From positions 113,917 to 177,916 of the forward strand of contig JAILLF010000031.1 of NCBI GenBank assembly GCA_024693365.1: 64,000 nt of DNA. Direction: 5' to 3'. Under the pieces are notes generated by a model that saw only the letters and a program-made list of their open reading frames with translations, was not told where the DNA came from and searched no databases. Positions within the stretch are counted from its first letter, which is position 1. Each line of letters starts with the position of its first letter. Positions 27,583 to 36,191 of this stretch are shown here, piece after piece. The DNA is from Acetatifactor sp. (GTDB lineage: Bacteria > Bacillota > Clostridia > Lachnospirales > Lachnospiraceae). Position numbers and translations under genes: made by a program.

Positions 27583-27957
27583 CTAACGGGCGTTTGTACC
27601 CGCCGAATGACCGGTGGTACCGCCGAGACTATCAATGTCGTCAAAGGCATCACTGGCGTCATGAATCAGATCTTCGGCACCGCTTTTGAGGTCCTCGCCC
27701 AGGTCACTGATCGCACCGTCGTCGGTATCCAGCAAAAGGGTCTCTGAGGGAAGCGTTACGTCGGGATTGACAATGGAAATATTATCGGTGGGATTGGCAC
27801 CGCCTTTGTCAAGATAGTCGTTCCCCGGCAGGGGAGAGTGCGTTCCTGCCAGGTCTCCGGAGGTTGTTCCGCCGTCTGCATCGCCAGTCGTGCATGCGCC
27901 TGCAAAGCACAAAAAGCATAACGTCAGACCAAGGATGAGTAATCTTTTCTTTTTCAT
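27583..27957 (-). CDS. Small lipoprotein
   Basis: MKKKRLLILGLTLCFLCFAGACTTGDADGG: signal peptide plus lipobox AGAC; low-complexity Asp/Gly-rich mature part. Confidence 0.6.
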   Translation of the reverse strand: MKKKRLLILGLTLCFLCFAGACTTGDADGGTTSGDLAGTHSPLPGNDYLDKGGANPTDNISIVNPDVTLPSETLLLDTDDGAISDLGEDLKSGAEDLIHDASDAFDDIDSLGGTTGHSAGTNAR

Positions 27958-28147
27958 AATCTGTTTTCCTCGTTTCTGCATCACTTTTCATGGACGTAAG
28001 TGAAACTGCGGCCTGCGAAAGTGATGCTGACGCAGGTCTTTATGCTAGTATGCAATGATTTACGTAAAGTATACGTAGATTTCGTTCTTTTCAAAAACGA
28101 CGTTATTTGGTATAATAAAATCGTTTTATAAAAGGGAGGATCATTCA

Positions 28148-28939
28148 GTGGAATTTAGGCCATGCATTGACGTACATAACGGAAAGGTGAAGCAGATCGT
28201 AGGCTCGAGTCTGCAGGATCAGGGGGATCAGGCGGCGGAGAATTTTGTTGCCACGCAGGATGCGGATTATTACGCAAAGCTTTATCGGGAGGCGAACGTC
28301 CGGGGCGGACACGTGATCTTGTTAAATGCCGTTGGCAGCGAGTACTATGAGGCGACGAAGGCGCAGGCAAAGAAGGCGCTTTCCGCGTGGCCTGGAGGAC
28401 TTCAGGTTGGCGGCGGCATCCGGAGCGACAATGCAAAAGAGTTTTTGGATGCGGGTGCATCCCACGTGATCGTAACCTCCTACGTTTTTCAGGACGGCGT
28501 GATCCGGTATGACAGGCTGGAGGAACTGAAAAAGGTCGTGGGAAAACAAAGACTGGTATTGGACGTCAGCTGTCGCAGGGTCGGGGACGAGTATTTTGTC
28601 GTGACGGACCGATGGCAGAAACTGACGAAAGAGAAGGTTTCGACGGAGCTATTAGACCGGCTCTCTGCATATTGCGATGAGTTTTTGATCCACGCAGTTG
28701 ACGTGGAGGGAAAAAACGGCGGAATTGAGCAGGATCTGGCGAAGATGCTTGGACAGTATGAAGGGATTCCCATGACGTACGCTGGCGGCGTGCATTCTTA
28801 TGAGGACGTCCGGCTGTTGGGGGAATTGGCAAACGGACGGTTGAACGTGACGGTTGGCAGTGCCTTGGATCTGTTTGGAGGAAAACTGTCATGGAAGAAA
28901 ATACTAAAAGAATGTAAGAAATTTGCCGATAAAAATTAG
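28148..28939 (+). CDS. hisA: ProFAR isomerase HisA, eukaryotic (HIS6) type
   Basis: FRPCIDVHNGKVKQIVGSSL...YAKLYREANVRGGHVILL...LQVGGGI...RLVLDVSCRR...DEFLIHAVDVEGKNGGIE...TVGSALDLFGGKL matches the yeast HIS6 motif order. Confidence 0.9.
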   Translation: MEFRPCIDVHNGKVKQIVGSSLQDQGDQAAENFVATQDADYYAKLYREANVRGGHVILLNAVGSEYYEATKAQAKKALSAWPGGLQVGGGIRSDNAKEFLDAGASHVIVTSYVFQDGVIRYDRLEELKKVVGKQRLVLDVSCRRVGDEYFVVTDRWQKLTKEKVSTELLDRLSAYCDEFLIHAVDVEGKNGGIEQDLAKMLGQYEGIPMTYAGGVHSYEDVRLLGELANGRLNVTVGSALDLFGGKLSWKKILKECKKFADKN

Positions 28940-28983
28940 ATAAGGATATTTATCTTGATAGCTTGTCGGCAGGAGGAAAACAA

Positions 28984-29733
28984 ATGGAAGGAAGTAAGCG
29001 GAAGAAGACGACGAACCACGTGATCATCGTGACTTCAGATGCCGTAGGCGCAAACGTACGACAATTTAAGATCCGCACCTGGGTCTTAGGTTTGATCATG
29101 ATCGTCCTTTTTGCGGCTTTTGGCGCATTACTCGGTTATTTGTTTTATGAGGAAAGAATCTGGCAGGCTGCCATAGACAAAAGCAATCAGCAGCTTCATG
29201 CGATGGAAGAACTGACGGCGGAAAAGGACCGGGTGAAGGCTGCAATGGAACATAAGGAGCAGCAACTCAATCAGGAGATTCAGACGCTGGAGAATGAAGT
29301 CGAGGTTTTGTCCACGACGTTAAATGAAAAGGTGGAGAGTGAAAAGAAGTTGACGGAGGAGCTTGAGAAGCTCAGCGTTCCCACGGGATTTCCCATCAAT
29401 GGTTCCGCTACGGACATTGAAACAACGGGGATTGACAGGCCATCCGCAAAGATCACCGCGCTTCCGGGCACCATGGTGATTGCTTCCGCAAGAGGAACCG
29501 TCATTGCGGTGAATGATGACGTTGAATACGGTCACAACGTTTGGGTGGATCACGGGAATGGATACGTTACCATTTACCGCAATCAGGGTACGCCCTTCGT
29601 AAAGCGCGGAGATGAGGTTTTTCTGGGAACGGCACTCTTCTTGATCGATGAAAAAGGGACCAGCGTTGGATATCAGATCATGTTGGACGGAAACTACGTA
29701 AATCCGCTGGACTTGATCGAGATCAAAGGCTGA
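28984..29733 (+). CDS. Membrane-anchored coiled-coil protein with degenerate LytM/M23-like domain
   Basis: TM helix, coiled coil, then GTVIAVNDDVEYGHNVWVDHGNGYVTIYRNQ...VKRGDEVFLGT...VGYQIMLDGNYVNPLDLI; catalytic HxH replaced. Confidence 0.75.
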   Translation: MEGSKRKKTTNHVIIVTSDAVGANVRQFKIRTWVLGLIMIVLFAAFGALLGYLFYEERIWQAAIDKSNQQLHAMEELTAEKDRVKAAMEHKEQQLNQEIQTLENEVEVLSTTLNEKVESEKKLTEELEKLSVPTGFPINGSATDIETTGIDRPSAKITALPGTMVIASARGTVIAVNDDVEYGHNVWVDHGNGYVTIYRNQGTPFVKRGDEVFLGTALFLIDEKGTSVGYQIMLDGNYVNPLDLIEIKG

Positions 29734-29771
29734 TCCTTTCGAAAAGGAACTATATAAAGATTTACAAATTC

Positions 29772-30062
29772 TTATTTTTGGGGCAGGCGGTTGAAAACAA
29801 GTTCATATCCGTCATTGCCATAGTTTAAGGAACGATTTACGCGGCTGATGGTGGCGGTGGAAGCGCCCGTTTTCTCGGCAATGTCCAGATAGGTCTTGTG
29901 ATCCCGGAGCATGGATGCAACTTCGAAGCGCTGGGACAGGGAGAGCAATTCATTCACCGTGCAAAGATCCTCAAAAAAGGCATAGCATTCGTTTCTGTCC
30001 TTTAAGGTTAAAATGGCATCAAATAATGAATCAACGGCTTCCGTTTTGATTTTCTTATTCAT
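29772..30062 (-). CDS. YerC/YecD family TrpR-related regulator
   Basis: LFDAILTLKDRNECYAFFEDLCTVNELLSLSQRFEVASML...TYLDIAEKTGASTATISRVNRSLNYGNDGY. Confidence 0.92.
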   Translation of the reverse strand: MNKKIKTEAVDSLFDAILTLKDRNECYAFFEDLCTVNELLSLSQRFEVASMLRDHKTYLDIAEKTGASTATISRVNRSLNYGNDGYELVFNRLPQK

Positions 30063-30234
30063 GGTTTTTCCTCCAAAGCTTCGCTTTGATACTGTAAAGT
30101 TTTACATAACTGTATTTTAGCATACTAAAGTCTGAAAGTAAAGACCTAACTGATGCGGAAAAAGGAAAAAAGAAAAACAAAATTCTTGCCACGTCGTTTC
30201 GAATACTATATAATACATGTGGGAGGTGCCCACT

Positions 30235-30861
30235 ATGACAATCAATGGAGATGACCTGCTGGGCAGCATTCTTGCCAGCTTAGAGAGAATAACATACATC
30301 GAACCGGAGGACATTCCGGGGATTGACCTATACATGGATCAGGTGACAAGCTTTATGGACAAGCGTCTTCGTGCCACGGTAAGAACCCCGGGAGACGACA
30401 GAATCCTGACGAAGACCATGATCAACAATTATGCCAAGAATGATTTGATCCCGCCGCCGATCAAGAAGAAGTATTCGAAGGAACACATTCTGCTCTTGAT
30501 TTTTATTTACTATTACAAAGGCATTCTTTCCATAGGCGACATTCAAAAGCTTCTGGATCCCATTACGAGGGATTACTTTGACTGCGGGGAAGAATTTAAC
30601 TTAGAGAGCGTTTACCGGGAGGTTTTGCGTTTAGAGAAGGGACAGCTCGACGGACTGAAGGAGGATGTGATCCGTAAGTTTCACGAGGCGGAGACGACGT
30701 TCGGAGATGCTCCGGAGGGTGGAAGGGAATTCCTTCAGAAATTTGCCTTCATCTGCATGCTCAGCTATGACGTCTACGTAAAGAAGCTTATGATTGAAAA
30801 GATGATCGATGAGCTCTCGAAACATGGGGAAACGAAGAAAGAACCGAAAAAAACAAATTAA
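30235..30861 (+). CDS. DUF1836 domain-containing protein
   Basis: LTKTMINNYAKNDLIPPPIKKKYSKEHILLLIFIYYYKGILSIGDIQKLL. Confidence 0.85.
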   Translation: MTINGDDLLGSILASLERITYIEPEDIPGIDLYMDQVTSFMDKRLRATVRTPGDDRILTKTMINNYAKNDLIPPPIKKKYSKEHILLLIFIYYYKGILSIGDIQKLLDPITRDYFDCGEEFNLESVYREVLRLEKGQLDGLKEDVIRKFHEAETTFGDAPEGGREFLQKFAFICMLSYDVYVKKLMIEKMIDELSKHGETKKEPKKTN

Positions 30862-30867
30862 AAACAA

Positions 30868-30900
30868 AAGAGTGACCGAAACCGGTCACTCTTTAATTTT
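30868..30900. terminator. Bidirectional terminator
   Basis: aaagagtgaccg-aaa-ccggtcactctttaatttt. Confidence 0.85.
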
Positions 30901-31374
30901 AATGTTTTTCATTGCCCAGAGTTTCAAGGCATTAGCGTTTGCACTGATCTTGTCAAGAGAGTCGAGGATGCCTTGGAAATCCTTGCGTTCCCATTCCTGA
31001 ACAACGCCATCCTCGGAAATGGAGATTAAGGTGGCGCGGATGTTTTCGATATCCTTTAGGGAGCCAAGTACCTTCAGCGCCAAACGGTCAAAATCATCAA
31101 TTTCGACCTCATGAACGGTTCCCTTGCCGAGAGGACACTCTCTGGCACAATAGGAATTGCAGAGCTCCGGCGTGTTATAAGCTTCGGACATCGCCTTCAC
31201 CTCTTCAGGATAAGGCATGATCGCGTCCAATTCAATTCTTGCAAGCCGGGTCCTGTCAATGCCAATCAGTTCCGCAGCCTTCTCGCGGCTGGAATAATCC
31301 TCATTCTTTTCGGCCGCTTCGCATCTGGCCTGATAATACATGTTGTCAGCAGCTTTCGTAGCTTTCTTTCCCAT
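30886..31374 (-). CDS. XRE-family HTH regulator
   Basis: SSREKAAELIGIDRTRLARIELDAIMPYPEEVKAMSEAYNTPELCNSYCARECPLG; start at MGKKATKAADN, with an RBS. Confidence 0.75.
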   Translation of the reverse strand: MGKKATKAADNMYYQARCEAAEKNEDYSSREKAAELIGIDRTRLARIELDAIMPYPEEVKAMSEAYNTPELCNSYCARECPLGKGTVHEVEIDDFDRLALKVLGSLKDIENIRATLISISEDGVVQEWERKDFQGILDSLDKISANANALKLWAMKNIKIKE

Positions 31375-31544
31375 TCTCCCTCGTAACCTCCGCCCATAAA
31401 AGGATTTTCGATAATCACAATCACTTATCATTTTACCTTGAATTCGAAAACTTGTAAATACGTAATTAGCATAATTTTAGGATTGTGCTATATTGAAAAA
31501 AATGATAATATAATCTGTGATTTTGATAAAAAATCCAGGAGGAA

Positions 31545-33008
31545 ATGACATTGGAAAATACGAAGGATACGCTGATAGAATTAAAGCACGTAAAAAAGGT
31601 GTTCGAGGATGGCGTGACGGTAATTGAGGATCTGAGCCTGGAGATCAAAAAAGGAGAGTTTGTAACGCTCCTTGGTCCTTCCGGTTGTGGCAAGACGACG
31701 ATCCTTCGCATGATCGGCGGCTTTGAAAAACCGACTTCCGGCGAGTTGCTTTTGAATGGCAAGGACATTAGCAACCTGCCGCCCAATGAAAGACCGATCA
31801 ACACGGTCTTTCAGAAGTATGCCCTGTTTCCTCATCTGAACGTATATGACAACATTACCTTTGGTCTGAAGATCAAGGGCGTGGATAAGAAAACCCAGGA
31901 TGAAAAGGTAAAGAAGGTTCTGGAGATGGTTGATTTGGAGGGCTTTGAAAAGCGCAGCATCAGCACGCTTTCCGGCGGCCAGCAGCAGAGAATCGCCATT
32001 GCGCGCGCCATCGTCAATGAACCGGAGGTATTACTTTTGGACGAGTCCCTGAGCGCCCTGGACGCCAAGATGCGCAAGGAGATGCAGATCGAACTGAAGG
32101 AGATGCACAAGAAGCTGGGCATCACGTTTATTTTCGTTACGCATGACCAGGAAGAAGCTCTGACCATGTCTGACAAGGTCGTGGTCATGTCTGACGGTGA
32201 CGTGCAGCAGATCGGCACGCCGGAGGACATTTACAATGAGCCCAAGAACCTGTTTGTCGCGGACTTTATCGGTGAGAGTAACATCTTCAACGGGAAGATG
32301 GTAGGAAAGAAGCTGGTGGAGTTTGGCGGCGCCGTGTTTGAATGCGTGGACGATTATGCGGTGGATACCGTGATAGATGCAGTTGTCCGCCCAGAGGACG
32401 TGGAGATCACGAAGCCAGGTGAGGGAAGAATTCAGGGAGAGGTTTTGTCCTGCGACTTCAAGGGGATTTTTTACGTGACAAACGTAAAGACGGACAAGGC
32501 GGAGATCGAGATCCATAACCTAAAATCTTTCCAGATTGGCGAGAAGGTTGGGCTTGATCTGGCACCCGACGGCATTCACATCATCCCTTACGATACCTCG
32601 ATCAACCATTACGAAGGGGAGATCGTGGAATGCGAACCCGAAATCGGACTTCGCGTCGTATTCGAGGACTTTTCGCTTAGAGTTCCTGCAGCTCAGATTT
32701 TCCAGGGATGCAAGACGGAAAACGGAAAGCTTCTGGATGCGGAAGGCAAGGAGATCTCATGGGAGGGCAGAAAGGTCATTGCTTCCTTTGCACCCGAGGA
32801 TGCCACGCTCAGTGATGATGCGGAGGCAGGCTTTGTCGCAGGAGACATCTTTAACTTTATTTACATGGATGACCATTATCGTTACCGCGTTAGAAGTGAA
32901 TCCGAGGAGGATTACATTGTCAATGACGAGTATCTGTGGAATAACGAGGATCACGTCAGCATCAGCGTTCCCATGGAGAAGTTTAGCTTTGAGCTAAAGA
33001 AAGCGTAA
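31545..33008 (+). CDS. potA: Spermidine/putrescine ABC transporter ATP-binding protein
   Basis: LLGPSGCGKTTILRMIGGFEKPTSGELLLNGKDISNLPPNERPINTVFQKYALFPHL...LSGGQQQRIAIARAI. Confidence 0.92.
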   Translation: MTLENTKDTLIELKHVKKVFEDGVTVIEDLSLEIKKGEFVTLLGPSGCGKTTILRMIGGFEKPTSGELLLNGKDISNLPPNERPINTVFQKYALFPHLNVYDNITFGLKIKGVDKKTQDEKVKKVLEMVDLEGFEKRSISTLSGGQQQRIAIARAIVNEPEVLLLDESLSALDAKMRKEMQIELKEMHKKLGITFIFVTHDQEEALTMSDKVVVMSDGDVQQIGTPEDIYNEPKNLFVADFIGESNIFNGKMVGKKLVEFGGAVFECVDDYAVDTVIDAVVRPEDVEITKPGEGRIQGEVLSCDFKGIFYVTNVKTDKAEIEIHNLKSFQIGEKVGLDLAPDGIHIIPYDTSINHYEGEIVECEPEIGLRVVFEDFSLRVPAAQIFQGCKTENGKLLDAEGKEISWEGRKVIASFAPEDATLSDDAEAGFVAGDIFNFIYMDDHYRYRVRSESEEDYIVNDEYLWNNEDHVSISVPMEKFSFELKKA

Positions 33009-33024
33009 GCCGGAGGATAAGAGG

Positions 33025-33828
33025 TTGAAACAAAAACATGGTTTTCAAAGAAAACATTTGGCGATCCCGTACGCCATATTCTTACTCCTGTTTGTGATCC
33101 TGCCGCTGTTGGTGGTTGTATTTTATGCGTTCACAAATGAGGATGGTCATTTCTCCCTGGCAAATTACGTCGCGTTTTTCCGGAGCGGTAAGACGGTTGG
33201 CACATTGCTTTACAGCATTGTCATTGCGTTGGTGACCACGGTGATCTGTCTTTTAATCGCGTATCCAACGGCATACGTATTGTCCAAGACGGGGCTGAAA
33301 TCTGGAGACGCGCTCCTTTTGCTCTTTGTGCTTCCCATGTGGATCAATTTTACGCTTAGGATCACGGCGCTCAAGGAAATACTGACCCTGATTGAGGGGA
33401 ATCTGGCGTTTCATCCCTTCACAAACACCATCATCTGCATGGTGTATGACTTTTTGCCCTTTATGATCATGCCGCTTTACAATACGCTTACGAAGCTGGA
33501 TGACAGCTTCATTGAGGCGGCGCAGGACCTTGGCGCAAAGAAACTTCACGTTTTCCTGAAGGTGATTCTGCCACTTTCCGTGCCGGGCATAGTCAGCGGC
33601 GTGACCATGGTGTTTTTGCCTTCCATGACCAACTACGTCGTGCTTGACATGGTATACAACAGCACGTTTATCATGGGAAGCCTGATCGGAAGCTATTTCA
33701 GCGCATATGACTGGCACAACGGATCCGTGATTTCCATCATTCTGTTACTGATCATTTGCCTGATTACCGCATTGTCGAGCCGCTACACGGAAGGGGAGAC
33801 GAATGGCAGAGTGGGCGCGATGAAATAA
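33025..33828 (+). CDS. potB: Spermidine/putrescine ABC transporter permease
   Basis: EAAQDLGAKKLHVFLKVILPLSVPGIVSGVTMVFLPSM: permease EAA loop; operon context. Confidence 0.9.
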   Translation: MKQKHGFQRKHLAIPYAIFLLLFVILPLLVVVFYAFTNEDGHFSLANYVAFFRSGKTVGTLLYSIVIALVTTVICLLIAYPTAYVLSKTGLKSGDALLLLFVLPMWINFTLRITALKEILTLIEGNLAFHPFTNTIICMVYDFLPFMIMPLYNTLTKLDDSFIEAAQDLGAKKLHVFLKVILPLSVPGIVSGVTMVFLPSMTNYVVLDMVYNSTFIMGSLIGSYFSAYDWHNGSVISIILLLIICLITALSSRYTEGETNGRVGAMK

Positions 33829-33874
33829 GAGAGGCGCAATTAGACTGACGAAGTATGGTTCGGAGGAGAAATAG

Positions 33875-34663
33875 ATGAAAAAAGCGATTCGAAACATCTG
33901 GATCTGGTTGGTTTTGGCGTTTTTGTACGCGCCGATCTTGATCCTTGCATTTTATAGCTTTACCAGCGCGACCATGATCGGAACCGTCAGAGAGTTTTCC
34001 CTGGAGAATTATAAGACACTCTTTACGACGCCGGAGCTGACGGGCATGATCATTGGAACGTTAATTCTGGCGTTTGGAGTGGCACTTTTGTCCACCCTCC
34101 TTGGAACGGTGGGAGCCATAGGAAGTTTTTATTCCCATAAGCGGGTTCGCAAGGCGATCGAACTGAGCAATCAAGTGCCGGTTGTCAATGCAGACGTGGT
34201 GACGGGTTTTTCCGTATGTATTCTCATGATCGTGATCTTTCACGTTAGGAAGGATACCTTTATTCCCCTAGTGATCGGTCAGACGGCGCTCTGCGTACCG
34301 TTTGTATACCTTTCCGTGATTCCCCGACTGAAAAAGATGGATCACAATCTGTACGAGGCAGCCATGGATCTGGGCTGTACGCAGGCACAGGCCCTTTGGA
34401 AGGTGACGATCCCGCAGATCGTGCCGGGAATTACGTCGGGCTTTATGACGGCGATCACGCTGTCCTTGGATGACTATTTCATCGCAACGTACACGAAGCC
34501 GGCAACCTTTGATACGATCAGTACCTACGTGGTGAACGCGACGAAGGGGTCGCAGACCTCGATCAAAACGGCATTGTGGGCGCTTTCCGCCATTATTTTT
34601 GTAGTCGTGGTTTTGATCGTTGTTCTTGCAAACCGCGTGGGCAACAAGGAAGAGAGCCGATAG
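33875..34663 (+). CDS. potC: Spermidine/putrescine ABC transporter permease
   Basis: EAAMDLGCTQAQALWKVTIPQIVPGITSGFMTAITLSLDDYFIATY. Confidence 0.9.
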   Translation: MKKAIRNIWIWLVLAFLYAPILILAFYSFTSATMIGTVREFSLENYKTLFTTPELTGMIIGTLILAFGVALLSTLLGTVGAIGSFYSHKRVRKAIELSNQVPVVNADVVTGFSVCILMIVIFHVRKDTFIPLVIGQTALCVPFVYLSVIPRLKKMDHNLYEAAMDLGCTQAQALWKVTIPQIVPGITSGFMTAITLSLDDYFIATYTKPATFDTISTYVVNATKGSQTSIKTALWALSAIIFVVVVLIVVLANRVGNKEESR

Positions 34664-34718
34664 TAACGTATCGCCCGAACGGCTGAATGCCGGCCGGGCT
34701 GATGGGAAGGATGAAACC

Positions 34719-36170
34719 GTGAAAAGAACAAAAGTTCATTTGATAAAAAGAATGCTTGGGACGGGCATTGCGCTCACGCTGGCAATGGGCATGACGGTTG
34801 GCCTTTCGGGGTGTGACGGTGCAAGTGACGCAGACGTTGTGGTTTTGCGCGTGGCAAACTGGGAGGAATACATTGATGAGGGGGATTGGGACGAAGAAGA
34901 CGGCATTGAGTTTTCTGACGGAACGATCCTTTGCCCCGAGAGCAGTCTTGTTGAGGATTTTGAGACTTGGTATTATGAAACCTACGGCCAAAAGGTGAAG
35001 GTGGAGTATTCGACCTTTGGCACAAATGAGGAACTGTATAATCAGATCACGATCGGTGACGTCTATGACTTGGTTTGTCCCTCGGAGTACATGATCATGA
35101 AAATGCTCCGCGAGGGAATGCTAGAGCCTTATTCCGAAGGATTTCATGACAAGGATAAGGAAGAGAATTACTATGAGAACGGCGTGTCCCCGTTCATCGC
35201 GGAGGTCTATGACGGTCTGGCAATTGACGGACATAAGCTGAACGAATATGCGGCAGGTTACATGTGGGGGACGCTTGGCATCGTATATAATCCGGAGGAA
35301 GTGACGGAGGAACAGGCGTCTTCCTGGAAGATTTTGTTGGATAAGAGCTTAAACAAGCGCATCACCATCAAGGACAGCGTCCGTGATGCGTTCTTTGCGG
35401 CGGTGAGCATCCAGTATTATGATGAGATCACGGAGCGGGGTTTTCTTGAGAAAGAGGATTATTCGGATGCATTGTATGCATGCTTAAACCGCACGGATCA
35501 GGAGACCGTGGATGCCACGGAAGAGATCCTAAGTGCCATCAAGCGCAACGTTTATTCCTTTGAGACCGACAGCGGCAAGGCGGACATGGTGACGGGAAAG
35601 GTGGTTGCAAACCAGCAGTGGTCCGGAGATGCCGTTTACACCATGGATCAGGCGGAGGAAGATGAGGTTGAGCTGTGTTATGCCGTTCCTGAAGAGTCCA
35701 CAAACCTTTGGTTTGACGGCTGGGTGATGTTGAAGAAGGGAATTAGCGAAGATTCCAGAAAACAGCAGGCAGCGGAAGCCTTTGTGAATTTTGTTTCCAT
35801 GCCGGAAAACGCAGTCCGCAACATGACGTACATAGGCTATACGTCCGTGATTTCCGGGGGCGACAGCGACGTGGTTCTTGAGTTTGTGGAAGACACGTAC
35901 GGCGCAGATCCCGAGGAGGAAGATCCTGAGGATCTTGTGGAATATGACGTGACGTACTTCTTTGGCGAGGATAAGGAAGCCGTGATCCTGACGACGGAGG
36001 ATCAGACACGCAGGCAATTGTATGCGCAGTATCCCAGTCAGGACGTGGTGGATCGCAGCGCCGTCATGGCATGCTTTGACAATGAGGGAAACGAGCGGAT
36101 CAACCGCATGTGGACCAACGTCCGCTGCTTTGATCTCCAGAACTGGCTTCACGAAACGTTTGATAAGTAA
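34719..36170 (+). CDS. potD: Spermidine/putrescine ABC transporter substrate-binding lipoprotein
   Basis: GTG start with RBS gggaagg; lipobox VGLSGCDG; LRVANWEEYIDEGDWDEE...VCPSEYMIMKMLREGMLEP...GYMWGTLGIVYNPE. Confidence 0.88.
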   Translation: MKRTKVHLIKRMLGTGIALTLAMGMTVGLSGCDGASDADVVVLRVANWEEYIDEGDWDEEDGIEFSDGTILCPESSLVEDFETWYYETYGQKVKVEYSTFGTNEELYNQITIGDVYDLVCPSEYMIMKMLREGMLEPYSEGFHDKDKEENYYENGVSPFIAEVYDGLAIDGHKLNEYAAGYMWGTLGIVYNPEEVTEEQASSWKILLDKSLNKRITIKDSVRDAFFAAVSIQYYDEITERGFLEKEDYSDALYACLNRTDQETVDATEEILSAIKRNVYSFETDSGKADMVTGKVVANQQWSGDAVYTMDQAEEDEVELCYAVPEESTNLWFDGWVMLKKGISEDSRKQQAAEAFVNFVSMPENAVRNMTYIGYTSVISGGDSDVVLEFVEDTYGADPEEEDPEDLVEYDVTYFFGEDKEAVILTTEDQTRRQLYAQYPSQDVVDRSAVMACFDNEGNERINRMWTNVRCFDLQNWLHETFDK

Positions 36171-36191
36171 CAAAGATAGGAAAGATTTAGA

